Positions 18,540 through 27,088 of a stretch of DNA of 64,000 nt are shown here, piece by piece. Position 1 is the first letter of the stretch. Every line of letters begins with the position of its first letter. The notes beneath the pieces were generated by a model, which saw only the letters and a program-made list of their open reading frames with translations, ran no database searches and was not told where the DNA came from. The stretch covers positions 1-64,000 of IMG/VR virus record IMGVR_UViG_3300044846_004348. One strand, 5' to 3'. The DNA comes from a virus. The position numbers and the translations under genes were made by a program.

Positions 18540-19668
18540 AAGACGTGCTCGTAGAAAAAGTTTAACTGCTAACATTACAGATATTCAAAGAAGACTCCGT
18601 TATGTTGAGTCTAAACCAAATCCATCTAGGTTAACTAATCAGGTGGTTAATCGTAGTGCAATTCAGTTTAATGCTGTTGCAACCGATCAGATTGCTCCAA
18701 ATGCTGTCACTACTAGTGAAATAGCACCAGATGCAGTAACAAATGATCAACTCGCATCTAACTCTGTTACAAATGATAATTTAGCAGATGATTCAGTTAA
18801 TAATTCTAATATTTTAAATGGTTCGGTAGGTACTGACGAACTTGCAAATGGTGCTGTAACTAATGACAAGTTAGCAAATAATTCTGTAACTAGTGACAAA
18901 ATTGTTAATGGGACAATTGTCGGTGCAGATATTGCAAGTAACACCATAGGTGGATCTAGAAGTGGTACTACATCAAAATTTATAGCAAATTCAATAGGTC
19001 AACTAGATATCGATGACGCAGCTATAGGATCTAACGAATTAATAAATCTTGCAGTTACAACAGGAAAACTTGCTGCTGGTGCAGTTACGACTTCTAAAAT
19101 TTTAGATAGTCAAGTTACTGTAAATAAACTTAACTTTGCTCCAATTACAAATATTACTTCTGGTTCTGGGATATCAGTAACTACCACTGGTCCAACATCT
19201 GTTGTTGGTACTCTTGGGAGAACTATCTCTGCAAGTTTTGGAACTGGAAGTACTAACGTAGCAAGAGGAAACCACACTCATAGCGTTTCTGGCAGTACAA
19301 GCCGTAATTTAAACCATAGCCACTCTATCAGTGGAACTGCCGCCTCTTCAAAAAAGTTTAAAAAAGATATAGAACTTTACGAGCTTTCTGAAGAAGATGT
19401 TAGTAATATTCTAAATTTAAAACTTTCTAAATTTAAATACAGAAATGAAGTAAAAGATTTTTCTTCAAATAGGGAGTGGAATTACGGATATATTGCTGAA
19501 GATGTTGAAGAAAATGCATTAGAGCAAATTGTTTCTTATAATAATGAAAAAGAACCCATTGCTATTGACTATGGTTTGTTGTCTGCATTTGTATTGGAGA
19601 TAGTTAAACAACAAAAAGAAGAAATTGAGTCTCTAAAGAAGAGATTATCTGAACTGGAAGGTGCGTAA
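18529..19668 (+). CDS. Tail fibre with C-terminal S74 self-cleaving chaperone domain
   Basis: 379 residues; GTG start overlapping the previous gene by 11 bases. A basic N-terminus (MATRRRARRKSL) is followed at about 60-210 by short beta-helix-like repeats of the form NAVTxxxIAxxAVTNDxLAx. HTH and HSH motifs (GNHTHSVSG, NHSHSISG; about 246-267) resemble metal-binding sites near fibre tips. Residues about 272-379 match the intramolecular chaperone domain (SSKKFKKDIELYELSEED, YGYIAEDVEENAL, AIDYGLLSAFVLEIVKQQ). That domain assists trimer folding and then cleaves itself, most likely at the Ser near residue 275. This is the likely main receptor fibre of the tail tip. Confidence 0.82.
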   Translation: MATRRRARRKSLTANITDIQRRLRYVESKPNPSRLTNQVVNRSAIQFNAVATDQIAPNAVTTSEIAPDAVTNDQLASNSVTNDNLADDSVNNSNILNGSVGTDELANGAVTNDKLANNSVTSDKIVNGTIVGADIASNTIGGSRSGTTSKFIANSIGQLDIDDAAIGSNELINLAVTTGKLAAGAVTTSKILDSQVTVNKLNFAPITNITSGSGISVTTTGPTSVVGTLGRTISASFGTGSTNVARGNHTHSVSGSTSRNLNHSHSISGTAASSKKFKKDIELYELSEEDVSNILNLKLSKFKYRNEVKDFSSNREWNYGYIAEDVEENALEQIVSYNNEKEPIAIDYGLLSAFVLEIVKQQKEEIESLKKRLSELEGA

Positions 19669-20054
19669 TGATAGAGTACACAGCGGAATATGATGAAGAT
19701 GTAAAACCTTTTTTATGTAAAAAAATTACTCTTGGTGGCGAAGTTATTCGTACAGAAATAAGTATTCATAATAAAACTGAATTAGATAATCTAACAGATG
19801 AAGTTATTTATGAACATTTAAACAATTTAGTTTTATATATGAAAAACGATTTATCCCCTCAACTAGAGGTTACACCTTATCGACAAGCACTGACTAGCCC
19901 GTGGCCTTTAATTAAATGGCACGAACTTTCACACATTAATGATGAAATATCTGAGTGGCATCAGTTTGTTTACTATAGAACTGAGGTAATCTTTGAAGAA
20001 GACTATGTTGAACCTACTGAACCTGTTGAACCCACCGAGGAGACCCCAGAATAA
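19668..20054 (+). CDS. Hypothetical protein, acidic
   Basis: 128 residues; ATG overlapping the upstream stop by one base. It is acidic overall, with a Glu/Pro/Thr tail (EPTEPVEPTEETPE), and contains PYRQALTSPWPLIKWHELSH. I do not recognise a family. Its position directly after the S74 fibre and the coupled start suggest a fibre-associated or fibre-assembly role, but this is inference. Confidence 0.6.
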   Translation: MIEYTAEYDEDVKPFLCKKITLGGEVIRTEISIHNKTELDNLTDEVIYEHLNNLVLYMKNDLSPQLEVTPYRQALTSPWPLIKWHELSHINDEISEWHQFVYYRTEVIFEEDYVEPTEPVEPTEETPE

Positions 20055-20524
20055 TGTATGAGGTTAAAGATGGTTCAAGAACTCTTCAATTCAATGGAAA
20101 ACTTTTAGGAGAGTCTTCTTCACACCGTAGGGGGTCGACTCGTTGGATCGAGTTCTCTCTTTATAAGACTGAAAATGGCTCTTATGTTCTATCTAGAGTC
20201 GGTGTTTCTTTAGTATTTCATGGGGCAGCATGTCCTTTAGTTAAAAGATATGGACTTGTAGAGGCTTCTCCAAAAGAATTAAGTAAAGATGCTATACCTT
20301 GCGAAGAATGTGATCCTTCTATAAAATTACCTATTGTTTTTCCCGAAAAATATAGAAATTGGGCTCAAGTGTCGGATGAGCCAGAAGCAGTTTTGGATGC
20401 TTTGTACAAGTATGATCAGGGTGGAGCTAGATATTTAACAAATGTTGCTGAAAGATTGTTGGATGTCGCCTCTGACAATGATGCTGGAATTGAGTCTATA
20501 TATAGAATAGAAATGATTCCTTAA
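20054..20524 (+). CDS. Hypothetical protein with possible metal-binding Cys/His
   Basis: 156 residues; the start overlaps the preceding stop (AATAATG). It has a beta-rich first half (RTLQFNGKLLGESSSHRRGS) followed by VFHGAACPLVKRYGL and IPCEECDPS. The His, Cys and CxxC arrangement could bind zinc. It is the last gene of the structural block; a likely promoter for the replication genes follows. Function unknown. Confidence 0.55.
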   Translation: MYEVKDGSRTLQFNGKLLGESSSHRRGSTRWIEFSLYKTENGSYVLSRVGVSLVFHGAACPLVKRYGLVEASPKELSKDAIPCEECDPSIKLPIVFPEKYRNWAQVSDEPEAVLDALYKYDQGGARYLTNVAERLLDVASDNDAGIESIYRIEMIP

Positions 20525-20528
20525 CTTC

Positions 20529-20557
20529 TTGCAATAAGTATAAATTCTTTATAAACT
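20529..20557 (+). promoter_or_regulatory. Candidate sigma70-type promoter for the replication genes
   Basis: TTGCAA (20529-20534), a 17-base spacer, then TAAACT (20552-20557). It lies in the only gap (20525-20580) between the structural and replication genes, 23 bases before the polymerase start. TATAAA at 20550-20555 is an alternative -10. Confidence 0.45.
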
Positions 20558-20580
20558 ACAAAAGACGACAAAGGATGTAA

Positions 20581-22416
20581 ATGACGGAAACACAGGCAAA
20601 AGATCTATCTAATGTAAAACTACATTTAGTTGATTCTGTTGAAAAAGCTCAAGAATTTCTTACTTGGTTAAGTGAGAGACGCCCTCATGATGCAATAGCA
20701 ATAGACACTGAAACTGGAGAGAAGTTAGGTGGCGAGCGTTCCGATGCCCTATCTCCTTGGCATGGAAATTTAAGATTAGTTCAAGTTGGAGATGGGGAGC
20801 AGGGCTGGTCTATTCCTTGGGAAGAATGGGCTGGTGTTTTTTATCAGGCTATGGATAAGTTTGATGGTCCAATTGTGTGCCACAATATTGCTTTTGAGGC
20901 TAGATGGTTTGCAATTAAATCTAAATGGGAACTTCCGTGGCATCGTGCTCACGACACAATGATTATGGCTCATATTATTGATCCACTTGGATCTGGTGCT
21001 CTTAAAAAACTTGCTTCTTACTATGTAGATGGAAAAGCGGTTGCTCTTCAAGATACTTTAGATGTATCTCTAGCAACAAATGGTTGGACTTGGGGAACTG
21101 TCCCAACTAATTTTGAGCCTTACTGGTCTTATGGTGCTTTAGATACTGTTTTAACTATGAGAATATGGGAACAGTTTTACCAAAAGTGTGGTCCTGATGG
21201 TCCGTATAACCGTGCTTATGAGTTAGAGATGACTACGAGAAAAATTGTTACTCGTATGGAAATTAACGGTGCTCGTGTTGATTTAGATTATTCTAAGAAA
21301 AAATATCAAGAACTTCTTTCTTATGCAGAGTCTGTTAAGAGCTGGGCATCTAGTACTTATAGTGGAACAAGTATAACTAGCAACATTCAGTTAGTGCGCC
21401 TTTTAGAAAAATTAGGAGCCAATATTACTGAAACTACCCCCACTGGTCAGAAGTCTGCAAGTAAGGATCAGTTACAACTTTTGATGATTGAGGGTAATGA
21501 AGAAGTTAGATATCTTGCAGAAAATGTTTTAAAGCAGAGAAAAGCAGACAAACTTGCTAACACTTATTTTTTAAATTTTTTAAATAAATCTGTAAATGGT
21601 TTAGTTCACCCTTCCGTTAAAACTCTTGGTGCTCGTACATCTCGTATGTCAATCACAGACCCAGCACTACAGACTCTTCCAAAGGGAGATGACACTGTCA
21701 GAACTGCATTTATCCCAAGAGATGATGACCATGTAATTATCACTTCTGATTTAGATCAGGTTGAGTTTAGAATGTTTGCTTCTATGTCTGAAGATTCTAA
21801 TTTAATTTCTTTGTTCCATAAAGCAGATGCCACTGGCTCTGATCCGTTTACTGAGATTGGTCGTCAGGTTTATCAAGACCCTAATATGACTAAATCTGAC
21901 AAGCGCCGTAATTTAATTAAAGGTGTGGTTTACGGTCGTCTATATGGCGCTGGAGTGGCTAAACAAGCCCTTACAGCGGGTGTTCCAGAGGCTCAGATGC
22001 GTTCTGTGTCCGATTCTTTTGATATTAACTATCCAGGAATGATTAATTTTCAAAAAACTATTGAAGACATCGGTATGAGAAGACTTAAATCTGAGGGTCA
22101 GGGTTATGTTCATACATGGACTGGTAGAAGGCTTCCTTGTGATGAGGATCGTGTTTACACTTTAGTAAATTATCTAATTCAAGGTGGTGCTGCGGAAGTT
22201 TTTAAAAGTAATTTGGTAAAACTAGATAAAGCAGATTTAACTGAATACTTAATTGTTCCAGTTCATGATGAAATTGTTCTTCAAGCCCCAAGGGATGAGG
22301 CACAAGAGATTATGAAAGTTGTTCAAGAGTGTATGACTACTACTGAGGGTTGGTCTGTACCTCTTACTTCTGGTATTGATGGTCCTATGGAAAACTGGGG
22401 AGAAAAATATAAATGA
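20581..22416 (+). CDS. DNA polymerase, family A, with 3'-5' exonuclease domain
   Basis: 611 residues. Residues 1-200 are a DnaQ/Pol I-type 3'-5' exonuclease (IDTETGEK near 40, NIAFEARWFA near 102, YGALDTVLTM near 185). The polymerase domain has motif A SDLDQVEFRMF (near 390), motif B KRRNLIKGVVYGRLYG (441-456) and motif C PVHDEIV (near 560). No 5'-3' exonuclease domain is present, as usual in phage enzymes. Tyr451 occupies the position of E. coli Pol I Phe762 and T7 Tyr526. It replicates the phage genome with the nuclease, helicase and recombination genes that follow. The next gene overlaps the stop (ATGA). Confidence 0.95.
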   Translation: MTETQAKDLSNVKLHLVDSVEKAQEFLTWLSERRPHDAIAIDTETGEKLGGERSDALSPWHGNLRLVQVGDGEQGWSIPWEEWAGVFYQAMDKFDGPIVCHNIAFEARWFAIKSKWELPWHRAHDTMIMAHIIDPLGSGALKKLASYYVDGKAVALQDTLDVSLATNGWTWGTVPTNFEPYWSYGALDTVLTMRIWEQFYQKCGPDGPYNRAYELEMTTRKIVTRMEINGARVDLDYSKKKYQELLSYAESVKSWASSTYSGTSITSNIQLVRLLEKLGANITETTPTGQKSASKDQLQLLMIEGNEEVRYLAENVLKQRKADKLANTYFLNFLNKSVNGLVHPSVKTLGARTSRMSITDPALQTLPKGDDTVRTAFIPRDDDHVIITSDLDQVEFRMFASMSEDSNLISLFHKADATGSDPFTEIGRQVYQDPNMTKSDKRRNLIKGVVYGRLYGAGVAKQALTAGVPEAQMRSVSDSFDINYPGMINFQKTIEDIGMRRLKSEGQGYVHTWTGRRLPCDEDRVYTLVNYLIQGGAAEVFKSNLVKLDKADLTEYLIVPVHDEIVLQAPRDEAQEIMKVVQECMTTTEGWSVPLTSGIDGPMENWGEKYK

Positions 22417-22880
22417 AATACGTTTTATCTGTTGATCCAGGAAAAGCTAGTGGTATTTGTGTAGTTAAGTGGTCTGGAGATAGTGACGAACTTCCAGAAG
22501 TTCAATTTTCAAATGAGTCTCAACCTGAAGAGTTTTCATATTTTATAGAACTAGCTTTGTCGCAGTGGAAAAGCCTTGACAATTTTTCTGTAGTATGTGA
22601 AAGATTTGTAATAAATGCTCAAACTGTTCGTAACTCTCAGGCTCCTTATAGTTTAGAGCAAATAGGGGTATTGAAACATCTATGTAGACAATATAAATAC
22701 GATGTTGATAGTATTGCCTTTCAAGCTCCAGTTGATGCAAAAACTATGTTTCCTAATGAAAAGTTAAAAATTATTGGCACATGGCATAAAGGTGGAGAAG
22801 GTCATGCTAATGATGCAATAAGACACGCCTTACTACGACTTACTAGACTTGGCTGGATTCCAAGAGTACTATTGTCTTAG
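22413..22880 (+). CDS. RuvC-like Holliday junction resolvase
   Basis: 155 residues overlapping the polymerase gene by four bases. RNase H-fold acidic residues are visible: Asp8 in SVDPGKASG, Glu63 in VVCERFVI and Asp134 in GHANDAIRHALL. The length fits a RuvC-like phage endonuclease. The likely role is resolving branched DNA from recombination or before packaging. An inverted repeat follows the stop. Confidence 0.78.
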   Translation: MKYVLSVDPGKASGICVVKWSGDSDELPEVQFSNESQPEEFSYFIELALSQWKSLDNFSVVCERFVINAQTVRNSQAPYSLEQIGVLKHLCRQYKYDVDSIAFQAPVDAKTMFPNEKLKIIGTWHKGGEGHANDAIRHALLRLTRLGWIPRVLLS

Positions 22881-22931
22881 AAATTCATACTATTTAAAAA
22901 TTTAGTGTAAATATTTTGAATAGTATAATTT
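22881..22931. repeat. Long AT-rich inverted repeat in the gap before the helicase gene
   Basis: The left arm 22881-22901 and right arm 22913-22931 are near-perfect reverse complements (core ATACTATT and AATAGTAT) around an 11-base loop. It may be a transcription terminator lacking a GC stem, an operator, or part of a promoter: TAGTATAATT at the right arm resembles a -10 element. Confidence 0.6.
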
Positions 22932-22960
22932 AATTTATATAGTGACATAGAGGAGAGGGT

Positions 22961-24760
22961 TTGTCAGTTTTAGCTGAATTAGATGTAACTAGTTCACACA
23001 TTCTTATTAATGCAGAGTGGAGATTTAAGGAACTTTGCAAAAGTATTCCTGGCTCCGCTTGGTCAGCAACCGATCAGGTGTGGAGAATACCTTTAAGTTG
23101 GACTTCTTGTTTAGCACTGAGATCCACTTTTAGAGATAATTTAGTTATCGGTGAAAACCTGCAACTGTGGGCAAATAATGAATTAGCAACAAGAATTAAT
23201 CCATCTAACGAACTAAGAGAATTAGAAACTCATGATGGTGATGAAAAACTATTTCCTCATCAGAGGGCTGGGGTTAAATTTTTAGCAACAGCTAAGCGTG
23301 CACTTTTAGCAGATGAACCTGGTCTAGGAAAAACTGCGCAGGCTATTAGAGCCTTAAAAGAGATTCAAAATAATGGTCAAGATGTTTTCCCACTTTTAAT
23401 TGTTTGCCCCAACACACTAAAGAAAAACTGGGCAAGAGAATTTACTATGTGGTGGCCAGAAATTAGTACTCAGGTAGTAAAAGGCTCTTCGGCACAAAGA
23501 AATAAGCAACTATCTAACGAATCAGATGTTTATATTATTAATTGGGAATCTTTAAGGTCTCACTCGAGGCTTGCCCCTTATGGCTCAGTATCATTGGCTA
23601 GATGTATTGAGTGTGGCGGTCACAATGAAAAAGTTTCTCTTAATAAGTGTGAAGTACATAAAAGAGAACTAAACAACATTGATTTTAAATCTGTTATCGC
23701 AGATGAGATACACCGTTCTAAAGACCCTAAGAGTAAGCAGAGTAGGGCTCTTTGGGCCGCTACAGGCGATGCTGAAATTAGATTTGCTTTAACTGGAACT
23801 CCTATAGCAAACAATGTTGTTGACCTTTGGGCAATCCTTCATTGGATTTCACCTAAAGACTGGCCTAGCAAAACAAAATGGATTGATCGAATGGTTGACA
23901 TTATGTTAAATGCTTTTGGTGGAATGATAGTTATTGGTGTGAAACCTACTATGCAAGATGAGTTTTATAAATCAGTTAATCCAGTAATGAGAAGAATGCT
24001 TAAAAAAGTTGTGCTTCCTCATCTACCTCCAATTATGAAAGAGCGTAGAGATGTAGAGATGTCTACAAAACAGAAAAAAGCATATGAGCAAATGCGTGAC
24101 ACTATGATTGCTGAACTTACTGACGGTAGCGCAGTTACGGCTCCTAGCGTTTTAACTCAAACTATTCGTTTGCTTCAATTTTCTAGTTCTTTTGCTGAGG
24201 TATCAGTTGATGAAACTACTGGAGAGTCAAAAGTTACTTTAACTGACCCTTCTTGCAAAGTAGATGCTTTGATGGATGACATTAAAAATGGAGACTTTGG
24301 TGATGATTCAGTTGCAGTTTGTGCGGTGTCTCGTCAATTAATTAATATCCTCAGCGCTGCTATGACTAAAGCAAAAATACCTCACGGATTGATTACTGGC
24401 GATCAAGATGAAGATCAAAGACAGCAAGCAATTGATGATTTTCAGTCAGAGAAAATTAAGTGGATTTTATTTACAGCTCAGGCTGGTGGAGTTGGTGTTA
24501 CCTTAACTGCTGCTCGTCGTTTAGTTATGTTGCAAAGACCTTGGTCTCTAGTTGACTACAAACAAGCGTTAGATAGAGTTCATCGTATTGGTAGCGAAAT
24601 ACATGATTCTATCGTGATTACTGATTATGTGACCGATGGAACTATTGAAGAAAGAGTTATACAAGTTTTAGAAACTAAAGCAGACAATTTTGAACAAATT
24701 GTTCGCGATAGGGATCAACTGATTAAGTTATTACAAGATGATAAGGAAGGAAAACTGTGA
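22961..24760 (+). CDS. SNF2-family DEAD/H helicase with zinc-binding insert
   Basis: 599 residues; TTG start with an AGGAGAGG site just upstream. Superfamily 2 motifs: HQRAGVKFLATAKRALLADE with PGLGKT (Walker A, about 117-125), VIADEIHRSKDPKS (about 245), LTGTPIANN (about 275), and in the C-terminal RecA lobe AQAGGVGVTLTAARRLV and ALDRVHRIG (about 540). A Cys/His insert (CIECGGHN, then KCEVH) lies at about 214-232. SNF2-type phage helicases translocate on DNA and take part in replication or recombination. The stop overlaps the next start (GTGA). Confidence 0.9.
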   Translation: MSVLAELDVTSSHILINAEWRFKELCKSIPGSAWSATDQVWRIPLSWTSCLALRSTFRDNLVIGENLQLWANNELATRINPSNELRELETHDGDEKLFPHQRAGVKFLATAKRALLADEPGLGKTAQAIRALKEIQNNGQDVFPLLIVCPNTLKKNWAREFTMWWPEISTQVVKGSSAQRNKQLSNESDVYIINWESLRSHSRLAPYGSVSLARCIECGGHNEKVSLNKCEVHKRELNNIDFKSVIADEIHRSKDPKSKQSRALWAATGDAEIRFALTGTPIANNVVDLWAILHWISPKDWPSKTKWIDRMVDIMLNAFGGMIVIGVKPTMQDEFYKSVNPVMRRMLKKVVLPHLPPIMKERRDVEMSTKQKKAYEQMRDTMIAELTDGSAVTAPSVLTQTIRLLQFSSSFAEVSVDETTGESKVTLTDPSCKVDALMDDIKNGDFGDDSVAVCAVSRQLINILSAAMTKAKIPHGLITGDQDEDQRQQAIDDFQSEKIKWILFTAQAGGVGVTLTAARRLVMLQRPWSLVDYKQALDRVHRIGSEIHDSIVITDYVTDGTIEERVIQVLETKADNFEQIVRDRDQLIKLLQDDKEGKL

Positions 24761-25686
24761 GCGAAGTTATTAGATTATCTAACTCTGAACTACAAGTTTT
24801 TAAAGATTGTAGAAGGAAGTGGTGGCTTCAGTACTATAGAAGGCTCCAACCAAAAAGCAAAGATATGACTGGTGCTTTGGCTTTAGGTTCTCGTATCCAT
24901 GCTGCTTTGGATGATCATTACGCAAATAATACTCCCTTATTAGAAGCTCACTCAAAACTAGTAGAAACTGATAGGCAAATACTTCTTGCTGATTTTAGAG
25001 ACACTCAGGATTTAGATAATGAAGCCGACTTAGGTCGCATCATGCTTGAGGGGTACGAAGAGTGGGTTCAGGAAAACGGTATTGATGCCGAACTAGAAAT
25101 GATTTCAACTGAAGAAAAAATTATTGCTCCTCTATTTAATGGTGCCGTAGAACTTCAAGGAAAACTTGATATGCGTGTTCGCAGGAAAGGTGACGGAGCA
25201 AGAATGTTTCGTGACTTTAAAACCGTTGGTGGGTCATTAAGTGATTTTGCAAATCTTGCACCAATGAATGAGCAAATTCTAACTTACATGCTTCTTGAAT
25301 CAACAAAGGTTGATGAGAAAGAAAGAAGTGATGGTGGAATTTTTACTATGATTAAAAAAGTAAAAAGAACTGCTTCTGCTAGGCCACCTTTTTATGACCA
25401 AATAGAAGTTCGTCATAATATTTTTACTCTCAGATCTTTTTGGGACAGAATACACGGCACTATTGCAGATTTGATGAGAGTTAGAACTGCTTTAGACGAA
25501 GGTGAGAAACATCAATATGTTGCTTACCCAAAGCCAAGCCGTGACTGTAAATGGAAATGCCAATTTTTCACTATATGCACACTCATAGATGACGGAAGTT
25601 CATCAGAGCAGGCAATTAGTGAAATGTATGAGGTCGCAGACCCATACGCATATTACGAAACAAACGAAAACAAAGGAAGCGAGTGA
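24757..25686 (+). CDS. Cas4/RecB-like PD-(D/E)XK exonuclease with iron-sulfur cysteines
   Basis: 309 residues; GTG start overlapping the helicase by four bases. Cys18 (FKDCRRKWW) plus three C-terminal cysteines in RDCKWKCQFFTIC (about 264-274) form the 1+3 cysteine layout that binds a 4Fe-4S cluster in Cas4 and AddB. Nuclease residues: His in GSRIHAALDDHY, Asp in GKLDMRVRR (about 137), and Asp-x-Lys in RDFKTVGG (about 153-155). It probably resects DNA ends for the Sak4-like recombinase encoded next. No CRISPR genes are present, so a recombination role is preferred over adaptation. Confidence 0.88.
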   Translation: MSEVIRLSNSELQVFKDCRRKWWLQYYRRLQPKSKDMTGALALGSRIHAALDDHYANNTPLLEAHSKLVETDRQILLADFRDTQDLDNEADLGRIMLEGYEEWVQENGIDAELEMISTEEKIIAPLFNGAVELQGKLDMRVRRKGDGARMFRDFKTVGGSLSDFANLAPMNEQILTYMLLESTKVDEKERSDGGIFTMIKKVKRTASARPPFYDQIEVRHNIFTLRSFWDRIHGTIADLMRVRTALDEGEKHQYVAYPKPSRDCKWKCQFFTICTLIDDGSSSEQAISEMYEVADPYAYYETNENKGSE

Positions 25687-26453
25687 CGATGGGCGTTCAA
25701 CGTTCACTAACGGTAATGGTTTATGGAGAAAGTAAAGTTGGTAAATCCAGTTTTGCTGTAACAGCTCCTTACCCTCGTCTAATGCTTGATGTCGAAGGCG
25801 GTCACAGATTTTTGCCTATCGTTGTTAAGTATTGGGATCCGCTTCGTGAGGAGCCACCAATTGCTGATGGTACTTGGGACACATGTGTGGTCACAGTTCG
25901 TGACTACGACACAGTCTTAAAAACTTATCAATGGTTGCAACTCGGGAAGCATCATTTCAAGAGTCTAATTATTGACTCAGTATCTGAACTTCAAGTTAAA
26001 TGCTTGGAAAACATTGCTGGTGTTAATCAAATGACTCAACAGCAGTGGGGTGAATTGCTTCGTCACATGGGTGGTCTTCTAAGAGATCTTCGTGACTTGA
26101 CAATGCATGCTACTAATCCATTAGAAGCAGTTGTTTTAACTGCTATGGCTCGTACAAGTCAAGACGGAAGATATCGTCCTTACTTGCAGGGTCAATTAGC
26201 AATTCAAGCACCTTACTTCTATGACATTTTGGGAGCTCTAACTGTAGAAGAGAGAGCAAACCCAGATCCTACTCAACCTAACTACAAAGTAAGACGTATG
26301 TATGTTGAGCGCACAAACAACTATGAAGCAGGAGAACGTGTTCAAGGTCGCCTTGGTTCAATAGTTGAACAAGAAAACTTGTCTATCGAGAGGATGCTTG
26401 ACATCGTCTTTGGAGAAAGACAAGATGAAGCAAGTAAAAGTAAAAGTAAGTAA
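25683..26453 (+). CDS. Sak4-like RecA-fold ATPase (AAA_24 type)
   Basis: 256 residues; GTG at 25683 overlaps the previous stop, with an alternative ATG two codons later. Walker A GESKVGKSS (15-23), LDVEGG (35-40) and Walker B SLIIDSVSEL (about 95) define a compact RecA-like core. The C-terminus is charged (DEASKSKSK). Phage Sak4 proteins are single-strand annealing or strand exchange recombinases. They typically lie beside an exonuclease and an SSB, exactly as here. Confidence 0.82.
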   Translation: MTMGVQRSLTVMVYGESKVGKSSFAVTAPYPRLMLDVEGGHRFLPIVVKYWDPLREEPPIADGTWDTCVVTVRDYDTVLKTYQWLQLGKHHFKSLIIDSVSELQVKCLENIAGVNQMTQQQWGELLRHMGGLLRDLRDLTMHATNPLEAVVLTAMARTSQDGRYRPYLQGQLAIQAPYFYDILGALTVEERANPDPTQPNYKVRRMYVERTNNYEAGERVQGRLGSIVEQENLSIERMLDIVFGERQDEASKSKSK

Positions 26454-26479
26454 CTACGAGGTAAGGAAAAAACAAAACC

Positions 26480-27004
26480 ATGAGTACTCTTAACTGGAGT
26501 GATCTGATTAAAGAAGCTGGCGAAACAGGAAACTATGAGCCACTTCCAGACGGTGATTACGACTTAGCAGTTCTTGAAGCAACTGCAAAAGTTACACAAT
26601 CGGGAAAAACTATGTTCTCGATTAAAGCACAAGTACAAACTGGTGCACATTCAAAGCGTTTAGTTTGGGATAATTTGGTGGTTTCACCAGATAGCCCAAG
26701 TGCGCTTGGAATCTTCTTCCGTAAAATGCATGCAATGGGTATAGATAGATCATTTTTTGATAATGGTCCATCAAATGCTCAGATTGAGCAATCATTAATT
26801 GGAAAGAAGTTCCGTGGACAAGTAGGAACTCGTACTTGGAATGGTAATAAGAAGAATGAAATTAAGAACTATTACCCAGTAACTGCAACAGCGACGGCAC
26901 CTGTAGTTTCTGCAGCAGCACCTGCTCCAGCACCTGCACCAGCGCCAGCGCCTGCTCCAGCAGCAGCACCTGCGCCTGGATCAGCACCAGCAGCACCTTT
27001 CTAA
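26480..27004 (+). CDS. ssDNA-binding-like protein (DUF669 type) with Pro-Ala tail
   Basis: 174 residues; ATG 27 bases after the ATPase stop. Residues 1-130 match the DUF669 pattern (LPDGDYDLAVLEATAKVTQS, KRLVWDNLVVSPDSPSALGI, KKFRGQVGTRTW). Family members are common beside Sak4 genes and are thought to bind ssDNA. Residues about 135-174 are a low-complexity Ala-Pro tail ending APF. Bacterial SSBs end in an acidic tip finishing PF; here the PF is kept but the acidic residues are missing. A terminator follows. Confidence 0.72.
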   Translation: MSTLNWSDLIKEAGETGNYEPLPDGDYDLAVLEATAKVTQSGKTMFSIKAQVQTGAHSKRLVWDNLVVSPDSPSALGIFFRKMHAMGIDRSFFDNGPSNAQIEQSLIGKKFRGQVGTRTWNGNKKNEIKNYYPVTATATAPVVSAAAPAPAPAPAPAPAPAAAPAPGSAPAAPF

Positions 27005-27023
27005 AGGCTGCTTTAAAAATTAT

Positions 27024-27059
27024 TGGATTGCCGTTCAGCAAAGGTTGGACGGCAATCCA
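27024..27059 (+). terminator. Intrinsic terminator after the recombination genes
   Basis: TGGATTGCCGT (27024-27034) pairs perfectly over 11 bases with ACGGCAATCCA (27049-27059) around a 14-base loop. The sequence after it is AT-rich (TTAAATTTATTT) rather than a pure T run. Confidence 0.72.
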
Positions 27060-27088
27060 TTAAATTTATTTAAATAGAAGAGGAGTAT

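Noticed and set aside
16480-20580. Similar ACGAC-rich leaders before 16515 and 20581 as a shared regulatory element
   Set aside because: The match is short and imperfect, and part of it is the ribosome binding site context.
24757-25686. Cas4 as evidence of a CRISPR system
   Set aside because: The neighbours are a helicase, Sak4 and an SSB-like gene, so it fits phage recombination. No cas genes or repeats are present.
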